From contig NC_135568.1 of the NCBI RefSeq assembly GCF_964340395.1, forward strand, positions 3,006,001 through 3,070,000: DNA of 64,000 nucleotides, read 5' to 3'. A model generated the notes under the pieces. It saw nothing but the letters and a program-made list of their open reading frames with translations. It did no database searches and was not told the DNA's origin. Shown here piece by piece: positions 55,887 to 64,000 of the stretch (its first letter is position 1; the number at the start of each line of letters is the position of its first letter). The position numbers and the translations under genes were made by a program. The DNA comes from Glandiceps talaboti (lineage: Eukaryota > Hemichordata > Enteropneusta > Spengelidae).

Positions 55887-56933
55887 CTACAAGAATGAAA
55901 ACCTTTTGGTTTGTTTCTTTGGTTTGATGGTGTGAACTTCAAACATTGCCTCGTTCGATAAATCATCAGTGTTCTCTACACGTTTTACAGTAAGATTCTT
56001 TCCCTGCATACATAGGTAGACATTAGGCATTGTCGCTGACTTGAAAACTGTTCTGTCAGTTCCTGGAGGTGATATTTTGTAGAACACCCGGTCGTCAATC
56101 CGACGGACATCTTTTGGTTTAACGCCTTCACTTGTAACACGAACGTATTGACCGCCAACCCTTGATTTACAACAAGTAATGGAACCTTTACTGGGACCAA
56201 TGTCCATGATACAAGGAAGTCCGTCTGTTGCCCCAATGCTTTTATACATGTGAACTTTAACCTCGTGAAATCGTTCTTCCCCATTTCGTATCGGAGTTCC
56301 TGTGACGTTATCACCGACCTGTTTTAGACAACAGTCTGTTGCCATGGAATTCGAACATGAAACACTTTTGATAACTGCAGTGTACATCTTTTTATGTTTC
56401 AGCATAACTTGTTGAGCTCCTACGGAGTCTATGGTGCACGATTTCACACGCTCTTGGAAAATAGGTCTTGATATGCTGATATGAACATCTCCGGACCCAT
56501 CGTGATGACTTGTTGTGTCAGCATTTGATCTCCTTATAATCAGTTCTGTTTCATCGTCTATCATTCTAAACTGGTGTTTAATCTCGGCAGCTGATAAGCG
56601 AGTTAAATCTACTCCGTTCAATGTAATCAGTTCATCTCCTTTGCAAAGTCCGAGTTCGTATGCGTAGCTATGAGGCACAATGTCGTATACCGTGTTTCTG
56701 GTATCAGTGATGATCGCACCGAATTCCATTACTGGAAGAGTCGACAGGTAGAGTGGCACCACTTCTTCAGAAGCTGAAGGCTCGATGTAACTGTTAGGCT
56801 GGGAAATCTGTCTGAGGAATTTCTTAGCACCTGTAAACAGTTTTCCATGTAAATTTAAGTTGCCTTTGTTCTTCTCCATGATTATTTCAGCAGAAGTCTG
56901 TTTCAATTTCAAAATAGCTGTTTCTTCAGGCAT
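55887..56933 (-). CDS. PDZ plus interleukin-1-like beta-trefoil protein, copy 4 (divergent N-terminus)
   Basis: A single-exon frame of 348 residues from the ATG at 56931-56933. The frame is open nine codons further upstream but has no ATG there, and this Met matches the start of the other copies. The N-terminal 145 residues differ at many positions (MPEETAILKLKQTSAEI, no DGVD insert, IITDTRNTVYDIV in the PDZ domain). From about residue 148 on it is almost identical to copies 2 and 3. Private changes include NVTGTP and GSITCC. It keeps the IL-1-type motif and RFSFL end. Its upstream DNA is unlike that of copies 1-3, so it probably retains an ancestral promoter. Confidence 0.8.
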   Translation of the reverse strand: MPEETAILKLKQTSAEIIMEKNKGNLNLHGKLFTGAKKFLRQISQPNSYIEPSASEEVVPLYLSTLPVMEFGAIITDTRNTVYDIVPHSYAYELGLCKGDELITLNGVDLTRLSAAEIKHQFRMIDDETELIIRRSNADTTSHHDGSGDVHISISRPIFQERVKSCTIDSVGAQQVMLKHKKMYTAVIKSVSCSNSMATDCCLKQVGDNVTGTPIRNGEERFHEVKVHMYKSIGATDGLPCIMDIGPSKGSITCCKSRVGGQYVRVTSEGVKPKDVRRIDDRVFYKISPPGTDRTVFKSATMPNVYLCMQGKNLTVKRVENTDDLSNEAMFEVHTIKPKKQTKRFSFL

Positions 56934-57040
56934 TTTCGATATATTGTTTCTTCTTATCAAATCGATTCGTAAAATTTTGTTTGGTACTTTGAGCTGGGCT
57001 TCGTAGTCAGGCTGATGACTGAACTAATGTTGTGATTAGT

Positions 57041-57051
57041 CTTTTTATATA
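57041..57051 (-). promoter_or_regulatory. TATA box of copy 4
   Basis: TATATAAAAAG on the minus strand, about 110 bases upstream of the ATG, at the same distance as the TATA boxes of the other copies although the surrounding sequence differs. Confidence 0.6.
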
Positions 57052-57113
57052 TTCGTTCCTATACTATTTTTATACAGCTGGCAATTCATGACGTAAATGT
57101 GACCTACTGTACT

Positions 57114-57150
57114 TAAAAACCCGGATTACTAAAAATAACACTGACGTCAT
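57114..57150 (-). promoter_or_regulatory. Conserved promoter block of copy 4 (CRE-containing)
   Basis: AACCCGGATTACTAAAAATA followed by CTGACGTCA aligns with the block at 47551-47585 upstream of copy 1, inside otherwise unalignable promoter DNA. It holds a full TGACGTCA CRE/ATF site. No GGGACTCCC site is visible here. Confidence 0.5.
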
Positions 57151-57151
57151 C

Positions 57152-58135
57152 TACGTTAGTAACTGTACGGCCCCGGATATTTACCCAAGCTTATCAATTA
57201 TTCGCCAAGTTGGAATGTGAAATGGGAAATGTCAAGATGTTTTCGACTAAGATAAACAGACCTAGGCATCGAAATATTACGGGGAAGGTTTTGCCATCGA
57301 AATATATTAATATCATACATGGCCATAATATTCGAATGCACATCATGCATGCATATCGTTGAAGGCCTTCATGTTAGCGCATCCAGCGAAATGTTAAATA
57401 TTTGTATATACAAGCATGTAGCTATGTGACCAGTGGGTGGGTGTATTTTCAAAAAAGCGGAATTACCTTTTAGGTATATTTGTTTATATTATATATTGAA
57501 CACTTCCAACTACTAACAGTAAATACACATTGGCTGAGAGATTTATTGGATGCCGGACAAGTACACCTTCGTCACATGGTACTACCTGTATGGATATACA
57601 TACACTGAAATGCACGGGGAATGGGACTCCTTCAGGAAGAATACACCCCCCCCCCCCCATTAGTGATTTGGGATGGCCACTGAGCAGGTAACGCCGTCTA
57701 TTCCGATTTCGTATTCTTTCCTTACGTCTCATGCAAACACAAAACTCAGAGAGTGGCATATTTGTTTTTGTATTTTTTTTAAATATTTCATCCTAGAATA
57801 GTATTATGTCTCAAATATTCTGAAATATATGTAATAATTTTGAAATATACGTAATAATTCTAAGATATTTAATAATTCTGAAAAGCTAGGTTAATTTTTT
57901 TGGAACATATTTTTCTTCCAAAGACCACCACATAATGTTGAAAGTTATCAAAGCGTCTGTCAGTTACCACATACAACCCTATGCTAAAATGGTTTCTGCC
58001 TTGTATGTCACGTGGTAGTATAGAAATACGGAAGTATATATGGCATACGTCACTGGATAGTTAAGCTATACATGTATGGTCAAAAAATCCACTTCTTCAA
58101 GCAGTGTGGGCTGTTACCCTTTTAGAGTCAAAGAC
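57152..58135. other. Spacer between copy 4 and the amidase gene
   Basis: The genes on either side are divergent, so both promoters lie in this kilobase. It contains a C run at 57649-57658 and an AT-rich AATATAYGTAATAATT-type repeat around 57820-57890. No open frame shows family resemblance. Confidence 0.55.
58035..58040 (+). promoter_or_regulatory. Possible TATA box of the amidase gene
   Basis: GTATATATGG lies about 100 bases upstream of the ATG at 58136. TATA-like words are common in this AT-rich DNA, so this is only a candidate. Confidence 0.3.
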
Positions 58136-60977
58136 ATGGCGAGTTTTACCATAATTGTTTTGGTTTTTACGTCTATGTTGGCTGTATGTTTGGGTACGTA
58201 CTATTTATTACGTTATTCGAGGAGACGTGCCACACTTTCCGGATGTATTTAACGACGGTTGGGATTGTAATGCGTTAATAATGTAGTCTAAGCATCCCGA
58301 AACTTGAAACGACTCTATACCTAGGCATACTGACTTGATTTTACATACTGGTCACATTTATGCTATCTTGATCATCCAATTGAATAGTGATGATACATAC
58401 TTGATTAATTTGTGAGAAAACTCGGATGCAAAGTAGAAAATATCCACAACCGTTATTGTATTTGCAAATAATAACTTTAAATTTCTTTAGTACAAATTGC
58501 TCCAAATATTGGACAAAGTGTGAATTAAACTGATCAATTCGTTCAGAAGTGTCAACGATGTCAATGTTTAAATGAGTGAAAGTTTGTGAATATTATCCCA
58601 TTCCACTTTCACTTTCGATGCATCTGTGTTGACTGCACTAAGTACCCTGGGACATAGTCCATAACATGACAATACGAAAATCAGCTCAAATTTCACTGTA
58701 TCTTGTGGGGTTGCCACTATTTTGCACAAAGGCCTGTAGACAAGTAGCAACAAAATTACATTCAAAATTAATTTCAATTCCCCACAAGCAGTGTACATTG
58801 ATTCGATGGACTTTCCATTGAAGGGTATTACCCTAATACTCATAGCCGCGATGACGTATAGCTACGAGCAGACCGTTCCCCCCAACCCGCTCGTGATTAT
58901 CAAATACGCCCTAGTTTACAGCATAAATACCCAATGGGCCCTTTGTACAAAGATATGAGTGGTAAAGTGGTATTTAAGAACTTGAATGTATATTATTGTT
59001 ACAATGCATATATAGGATGTTGAAGATTACATTATTTGTTGATGATAAAACTTGCTTTAATACGTCAAATAAATTAGTTTCACGCAGACTTTTCTATCAA
59101 CTCGTTCTTTGCAGGACGTGTAAGTCAGACTTTATCCTAGTATGCACTACACAATATAGAATGTCATGGATTAACCTCGCCATTGTTTTGTTATATATAT
59201 CTAGCCGATAGATGGCGCAGTGATGGTCGATGTGGTCCTGACTCGGCATTGTCATCAGGTTTAGCGGCAGAGTGTGATCCGTACAGCTTGTATCCATGCT
59301 GTTCATTGGATGGTTGGTGTGGTAACACATTGTCACACTGTGAATGCAATGGTTGTGTTGACTTTCGAATGAAACTAGCAAATGGATCAAATGTTATCGA
59401 GAAAGGTACAACAAATACGACCATGTAAATTTGTTCATTTTTCGGCTGTGGATATAATGGAAAAAAATGATTACAGTTCACTGGTATTGCAACTTGACTG
59501 TCAAGTATGCACTGAACGCAACATCAATGCTTACAACACGCATGTTTTAAACAAAAATATTTCAACTGTTATATTATAATCAAGAAACATTTTATTTGTT
59601 TCCAGGTGCTAATGGTTGGCCAAGTTTCTCAAAGTTGTGGGGTAACTACCCACAAGACGCTTCCCGAGCTCTTATTAAGAAATGCAAACTCCCTGATTGG
59701 TTGATTGGTCAGAATTCATGTGCCATTCGTGTAAGCTATTCCTTGATTACATCAGGTAAAGGTTGAAAACTTGTTCCATGGTTTTCAAACATATTGCTGT
59801 TTTCTATTCATTCCGAATTTTAGGAACCTCTAATTCTCCTTCCAAATTTCCCCATCCCCTTAGATTCTCCGTATTGATAATTCCCTGATGTTTTTTTTTC
59901 TTCTAACTATTCTATTTCCATATGTTGTATGTTCAATGTCCTCAACCCACAGTCTGTCCTTTTCATTCTTTCTTTTTCTTTTTTCTCATCTGCCCATCTC
60001 CTTTGATCCCGTCTGTGATTCCAAAGTCTCTTAATTCATCCTTTCAAGTTTAATTTAGTAATATGGACACAATTTTGTTACCAGACTACAAGTGCCAATG
60101 ATGTTGACAAAATACAGTAACTATACATGCTTAAGTTTCCACCAAATGATGTGTGTTGTTCTGCATCAATGATGTCACACTTGTAAGTATGGTCCCTGAT
60201 CATTTATCCATCTTGTCTCAGCAACAGAGTTTGAACACTTAGTTAATTTCATAGTTCCTGCATACTTAGCTTCCATCATGGCGATCATTTTCAGGCTACT
60301 TGTGCAAGGTTTTGTCAACAGCAGAAATGGATTTTTTTCTTCCAGGTCAAAAACTAAATGACATACAGAAAGGAGAATGCAATTGGGCACAAGTTGTCAA
60401 CGGAGACGGAGATAAGTATATCATTCGAGTCGCCACCATGCGGTGTTATTTGGAAAGTCGCAAAGGTTCGGCTGACATTGTCTCTAGCAGTAAAACTTCT
60501 TTTCAGGTGAGAATGAATTATCGAAAGTAAAACGAAATGCATTGTGATAGGTTTTTCCCATGTCGACATCTCTCAGTTACAGTCTTTTGGCAATCCTCCA
60601 ACATTCTAAACACCCACATGATAATGAGCACTGGAAGGGTATCTAACGCATTAAAAGATTGACAGGCGATTTATTCGTTTGGAAATGAACTTTCGAACAT
60701 ATGTATCATCATTGAGGTTTAAAGAGAACTTGTGTATGTACGAACACACACACACACACACACACACGGTATAATAATCATCTGTGACACTTGAATGATT
60801 TATATTACATCATGGATTTGTTTATTTTTCTGAATATAGGGTTACAAGGGAATTATCGTTTTCCAAAGTTGTAAATTCCAGACTGCGACTGGTCATGTTG
60901 ATCTATGGGATGGCAGCAAATGTGCTGGCACCTGTTATTTCGACTCTTGTAAAGACATGAGACTGTTCATATTCTAG
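58136..60977 (+). CDS. Secreted Tae4-type peptidoglycan amidase with hevein-like domain
   Basis: Five exons join in frame: 58136-58193, 59205-59405, 59606-59755, 60346-60506 and 60840-60977 (TAG at 60975-60977), giving 235 residues. Residues 1-20 (start MASFTIIVLVFTSMLAVCL) are a signal peptide. Residues 21-75 hold eight cysteines with CCSLDGWCGNTLSHC, close to the hevein-type chitin-binding signature. Residues 88-235 match the T6SS amidase effector 4 (Tae4) pattern: WPSFSKLWGNYP, the nucleophile Cys 125 in NSCAIRVSYSL, and His 209 in ATGHVDLWDG. The bacterial family cleaves peptidoglycan peptide stems. Animal homologues are known as domesticated amidase effectors (dae). The product is probably an exported antibacterial enzyme that binds N-acetylglucosamine polymers. 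It contains introns, so it is not bacterial contamination. Confidence 0.88.
60746..60768. repeat. (CA)n microsatellite
   Basis: A short CA run in the last intron of the amidase gene. Confidence 0.9.
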
Positions 60978-61084
60978 TACATATTCTAGTTCACAGAAAA
61001 AAAAAATGCACATATAGAGACATACATGTATAATTGCTTTATTCAGAACGTTTGCAGAAAGTTTGAACTTCACTGTATGTTGCA

Positions 61085-61405
61085 TGCACTGTTCTGAGTG
61101 TACTGTCTAATCACTGTACTCTGTGTACTGTATTATACTCCAGGACTGTACTGTTACAGTATGTACTGTACTGCATGTATTGTAGTGAATTACACAGTCA
61201 TGTACGTAGTGTAGGGTGCAGCACTGTAATGTGTTACGCTGTAAATGTACTGTACTGTACCACACTGCACTGTACTGTATTGTACTGTACTATACCACAT
61301 TGTACTGTACTGTACTGTACTGTACTGTGCTGTACTGTATTGCAATACAATGCTTTGCACTATACTCTGTTGCACTATGCACTATAATGTACTGTACTCT
61401 GCATT
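61085..61405. repeat. Degenerate TGTACTG / TACTG repeat
   Basis: About 320 bases of imperfect TACTG-type pentamers. They start about 110 bases after the amidase stop codon and end just before an AATAAA, so they probably lie in its 3' untranslated region. Open frames on both strands reflect the repeat. Confidence 0.88.
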
Positions 61406-61426
61406 CAACATTCTAACTTTGGCGAA

Positions 61427-61432
61427 AATAAA
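61427..61432 (+). terminator. Possible polyadenylation signal of the amidase gene
   Basis: AATAAA about 450 bases downstream of the stop codon, after the TACTG repeat. Confidence 0.4.
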
Positions 61433-62320
61433 TGAATTAAATACAAAAGTGGTGTGTAGAAATGTACAAACAACATTTTAATAATATCCAATTATACCCT
61501 ACATTTACAGGTTGAAATTCGTTTTTTTGTAATGACTATTGTTGGTATTAGCATTACAATACTATTTCTTCCTTAATATCACCGATGTGGCGAGGAATAT
61601 TCCAACATATACTTTCAAAAGCTGAAAAATCACATGCTCTTAACACCACACACCCTGAAGTGTATCATTTGTATTTGTTTCTGTGATTTTCTTATTCTGT
61701 ATAGAACTATGTTATTTTTGTGTTCAACTAACAAAATTGGTGAACTTCATTGATAATGATAGTAATGTTCAATTACAAACTTCACACTTCAAAGGATACA
61801 CTAGTATGATAACACTGAAAACCAAGTAAACAAAATTGACATTTATTTTCTTGTTATTTTCTTCAACCTCTTTTTCAGGAACGGAAAAAGGGTCAATATG
61901 TTTTCTCTATAATTGTAATTTTAAATTTTGCAATAAAAACGTGTCTTACATTTACGAAATATGCTCAATAAATAAATGCTGTAAAGCTAATTTCATATGT
62001 GTCATGTTAAATTGTATGAAAAAAGGAGTAGTATTACTCTAGCTGATAGTCGTCAAGTCACAGCTTATAATTGTAATGTTAACTGACCATCACATCAGAA
62101 TACACAGTGAAGATAACATAAATTATACCATGCACTAGCCAGGTTCAACAAAACACATGGAATATATACTCTGGCTACGTCACGACAGCGCGTCTCTACG
62201 TCACTGTTACCACTGTGTTCGAAATATGAGTCAAAACGCTTAAAATTATCATTACTTTCCCCGATTTTTTTAATAATAACACTGACGGTGGTATAATTAT
62301 ATTATTCCCCAATCAATATG

Positions 62321-62436
62321 TTCTTCATTCAGTCAGATCAAACACTTTTGACCTAAGGGTTGTCACTACTCGTCTAGCGACTCGTAGTGACAATGGCCCC
62401 TTAGGTCACTCGTATTTACCTTGGCTGAATGAAGAA
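62321..62436. repeat. Nested inverted repeat (foldback element)
   Basis: Three arm pairs nest about one centre: TTCTTCATTCAG (62321-62332) with 62425-62436, GACCTAAGGG (62350-62359) with 62398-62407, and TTGTCACTAC (62360-62369) with 62384-62393. Outer AT-rich flanks (ATAATTA) are also partly symmetric. This fits a small non-autonomous transposon. Confidence 0.85.
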
Positions 62437-63042
62437 AAATATCTAATTATCACATTGGTTAAAATAGATGTAAAGAAAACGTACAATGTATAGATCTTGT
62501 ATAAAGACAAGCGATAGACGTATAAAATACACAATAGAAGTATGTATAGTGGACAAAATATTCATAATGAATGTGTACAAAATGATAAACTCATGTAACG
62601 TACATAGGTGTACAAACTAATGTTAGTAGTATAGACAATGATACAGTAAAAACTACTTATATGAATGTACAAACGATAAATATATGTATTGAACAAACTA
62701 TTTATATGATTGGCCAGAAATGTTCATTGTAAAAATTACTCCAGACTGGTGATGTAGCCAACAAAACTCCTGATAGAAGCATATACAAAACGCACGTAAT
62801 GCGATTTATTGTACAAGCTATACTATTTACATATATTGATTAACATTAATATATCATTTTTATAATTATATCATGTTCAGACTGCTATTGTATTTTGAGT
62901 ATTTAGGGCAAACATCATTTATTTAGTCCAAGGCAAAGCTGGAGAATTATAATAGTTGTGTGTTTGTCAAAAGTGTCCTGTTAAATTTATTATACCGACG
63001 GGAAACCTTACCATTGCTATCAGTTAAAGATGTACAGTTTTT

Positions 63043-63082
63043 ACCTCAGACCACTAAAAGAATTCATTGAGTGGTCTGAGGT
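63043..63082. repeat. Perfect 13-bp hairpin
   Basis: ACCTCAGACCACT (63043-63055) and its exact reverse complement (63070-63082) flank a 14-base loop, about 105 bases beyond the stop of the polycystin-like gene and therefore possibly in its 3' untranslated region. Confidence 0.85.
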
Positions 63083-63188
63083 TTTACTAAGTTTTTACTA
63101 TGATATCAAATGAACATTGATATAGTTCAACACAGTTAATAAACCTCACGATTGTTACAATCAGCTTGGTCAATCTACAGTGGAGATT

Positions 63189-63304
63189 TCATCGGAATTC
63201 ATCAGTATCGTCGGCCCTTTGGGGTTTTTTCAACAGCATGAATATTAAGGCCATAACAAAAGACAAAACAAGCGCCTGTAAGGGTGTGAAAACAAAATAT
63301 TAAT

Positions 63305-63350
<46 letters not shown>

Positions 63351-64000
63351 AAAAATGAAATGTCTCACCTCGCCTCTTCTCTGAAACCATCTTTCCCTGT
63401 GTTTTTACACGTTTAGCATGTTCCTTGTTTGATATGTCGGGTATTCGAATTTATTCATGGAAAGATACACATGTCATTTTGCTCTTTCTACTTGATCGAA
63501 ATGATATTCTTGATTTTTTTCTCTGTATAGGCTTATTTTTCTTTTCACGTTTGATATTATGTTCAACGATACATTTTACTTGTTACTATAATTATTCTTT
63601 AAAATTGATAAATACCTACCTTGGCTGGATCAACAATAATAATAGAGTTGAATGTTGAAATACAGTATGTTGTAAGCCATGTCTTGGATACTTCAGGACC
63701 CCACTCTAAACTGTACAAGACGACAAAGAAACAGGACAAAAATGCCGACGTAAAAACAATGCACCATCCCAAGATACAATAGCAGCAATTCAAGATAGGA
63801 TTCGGTGGCTTAGTAGAATTCATATCGTTATTCTCTGTTGTGTCATGTTCTTGTGCAGATGTTACTGAATTGGAACGTCTCGACTTCAGGAAAAGTATCG
63901 GCATCAACATGGTCGCTGGCATAGTGATCAAGGAGCTAATAAAAGCGATGTACAAAGTACCGAGTGAAAATATGAATGGACCTAGGGTGACCACCTTTGT
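63189..64000 (-). CDS. Polycystin-1-like membrane protein, 3' end (5' part outside window)
   Basis: Two exons on the minus strand: 63620-64000 (continues beyond the window) and 63189-63275 (TGA at 63189-63191), joined at phase 0. They encode a TM segment (GPFIFSLGTLYIAFISSLIT), a charged loop with SRRS, then CYCILGWCIVFTSAFLSC and VVLYSLEWG, then TWLTTYCISTFNSIIIVDPA followed by K and a last TM (ALVLSFVMALIFMLLKK). The order F-VLY-WG-S-WL-SF-SI-V-P-K-L is that of polycystin-1/PKD1L/REJ proteins between the PLAT domain and the channel part. The protein stops 13 residues after that TM. There is no polycystin (TOP) domain and no TRP-like channel segment, so it is a short form, or the stop exon is an alternative 3' end. 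Confidence 0.75.
63276..63619. other. Last intron of the polycystin-like gene, with (CT)n repeat
   Basis: The intron separates exons 63620-64000 and 63189-63275 and holds a CT microsatellite at about 63307-63348. In the transcript this reads (GA)n and lies about 30 bases before the acceptor. Confidence 0.7.

Larger units (their letters stand above)
60978..63188. other. Spacer between amidase and polycystin-like genes
   Basis: The two genes converge, so this holds both 3' flanks. It contains a TACTG-rich repeat (61085-61405), AATAAA at 61427-61432 (+), a complex foldback at 62321-62436 and a hairpin at 63043-63082. AATAAA on the minus strand at 62986-62991 or 62918-62923 could end the polycystin-like transcript. 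No further gene seen. Confidence 0.55.

Noticed and set aside
61175-61481. Cys/Tyr/Leu-rich frames on both strands
   Set aside because: Produced by the TACTG repeat in the probable 3' untranslated region of the amidase gene.

Overview
The window is nuclear DNA of an animal. Genes are split by GT-AG introns, coding exons are sparse (roughly 10 kb of 64 kb), and the non-coding DNA is AT-rich and full of simple repeats. The gene families (Cys-loop receptor, Death and TIR domains, polycystin-1-like protein, hevein-like Cys-rich domain fused to a Tae4-type amidase) suggest a marine invertebrate, such as a non-vertebrate deuterostome or a lophotrochozoan. The species cannot be fixed from the sequence.

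Layout. 1-8808: no recognisable gene. 8809-11589 (+): four 3' exons of a nicotinic-type Cys-loop receptor subunit. 16508-24904 (-): ten-exon, 280-residue ankyrin-repeat protein ending in a polybasic stretch and a CaaX box (CVIF). 24905-31277: spacer between two head-to-head genes. 31310-42596 (+): eighteen-coding-exon gene for a 1332-residue protein with a helical solenoid, coiled coil, Death domain, two TIR domains, an acidic repeat tail and a CaaX-like end (CIML). 46274-56933 (-): four tandem, apparently intronless genes encoding an N-terminal PDZ domain and a C-terminal beta-trefoil that resembles the interleukin-1 family. 58136-60977 (+): secreted five-exon protein joining a hevein-like domain to a Tae4-type peptidoglycan amidase. 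63189-64000 (-): the last two exons of a polycystin-1-like membrane protein, cut by the window edge.

How the genes may work together. Three neighbouring loci look immune-related: an IL-1-like ligand family, a Death-TIR-TIR protein of the type that could relay or execute such a signal, and a secreted antibacterial amidase probably derived from bacteria. The PDZ plus IL-1-like array is the best candidate for something undescribed. Its copies form a crossover-type mosaic: copy 1 has its own 3' flank, copy 4 its own promoter, and copies 2-3 combine the 3' flank of copy 4 with the promoter of copy 1. All four proteins end in a class I PDZ ligand (S-F-L), so the PDZ domain could bind its own or a sister protein's tail. 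Both genes of the head-to-head pair end in prenylation motifs, suggesting action at membranes. All functions are inferred from sequence patterns read by eye; no database search was run.
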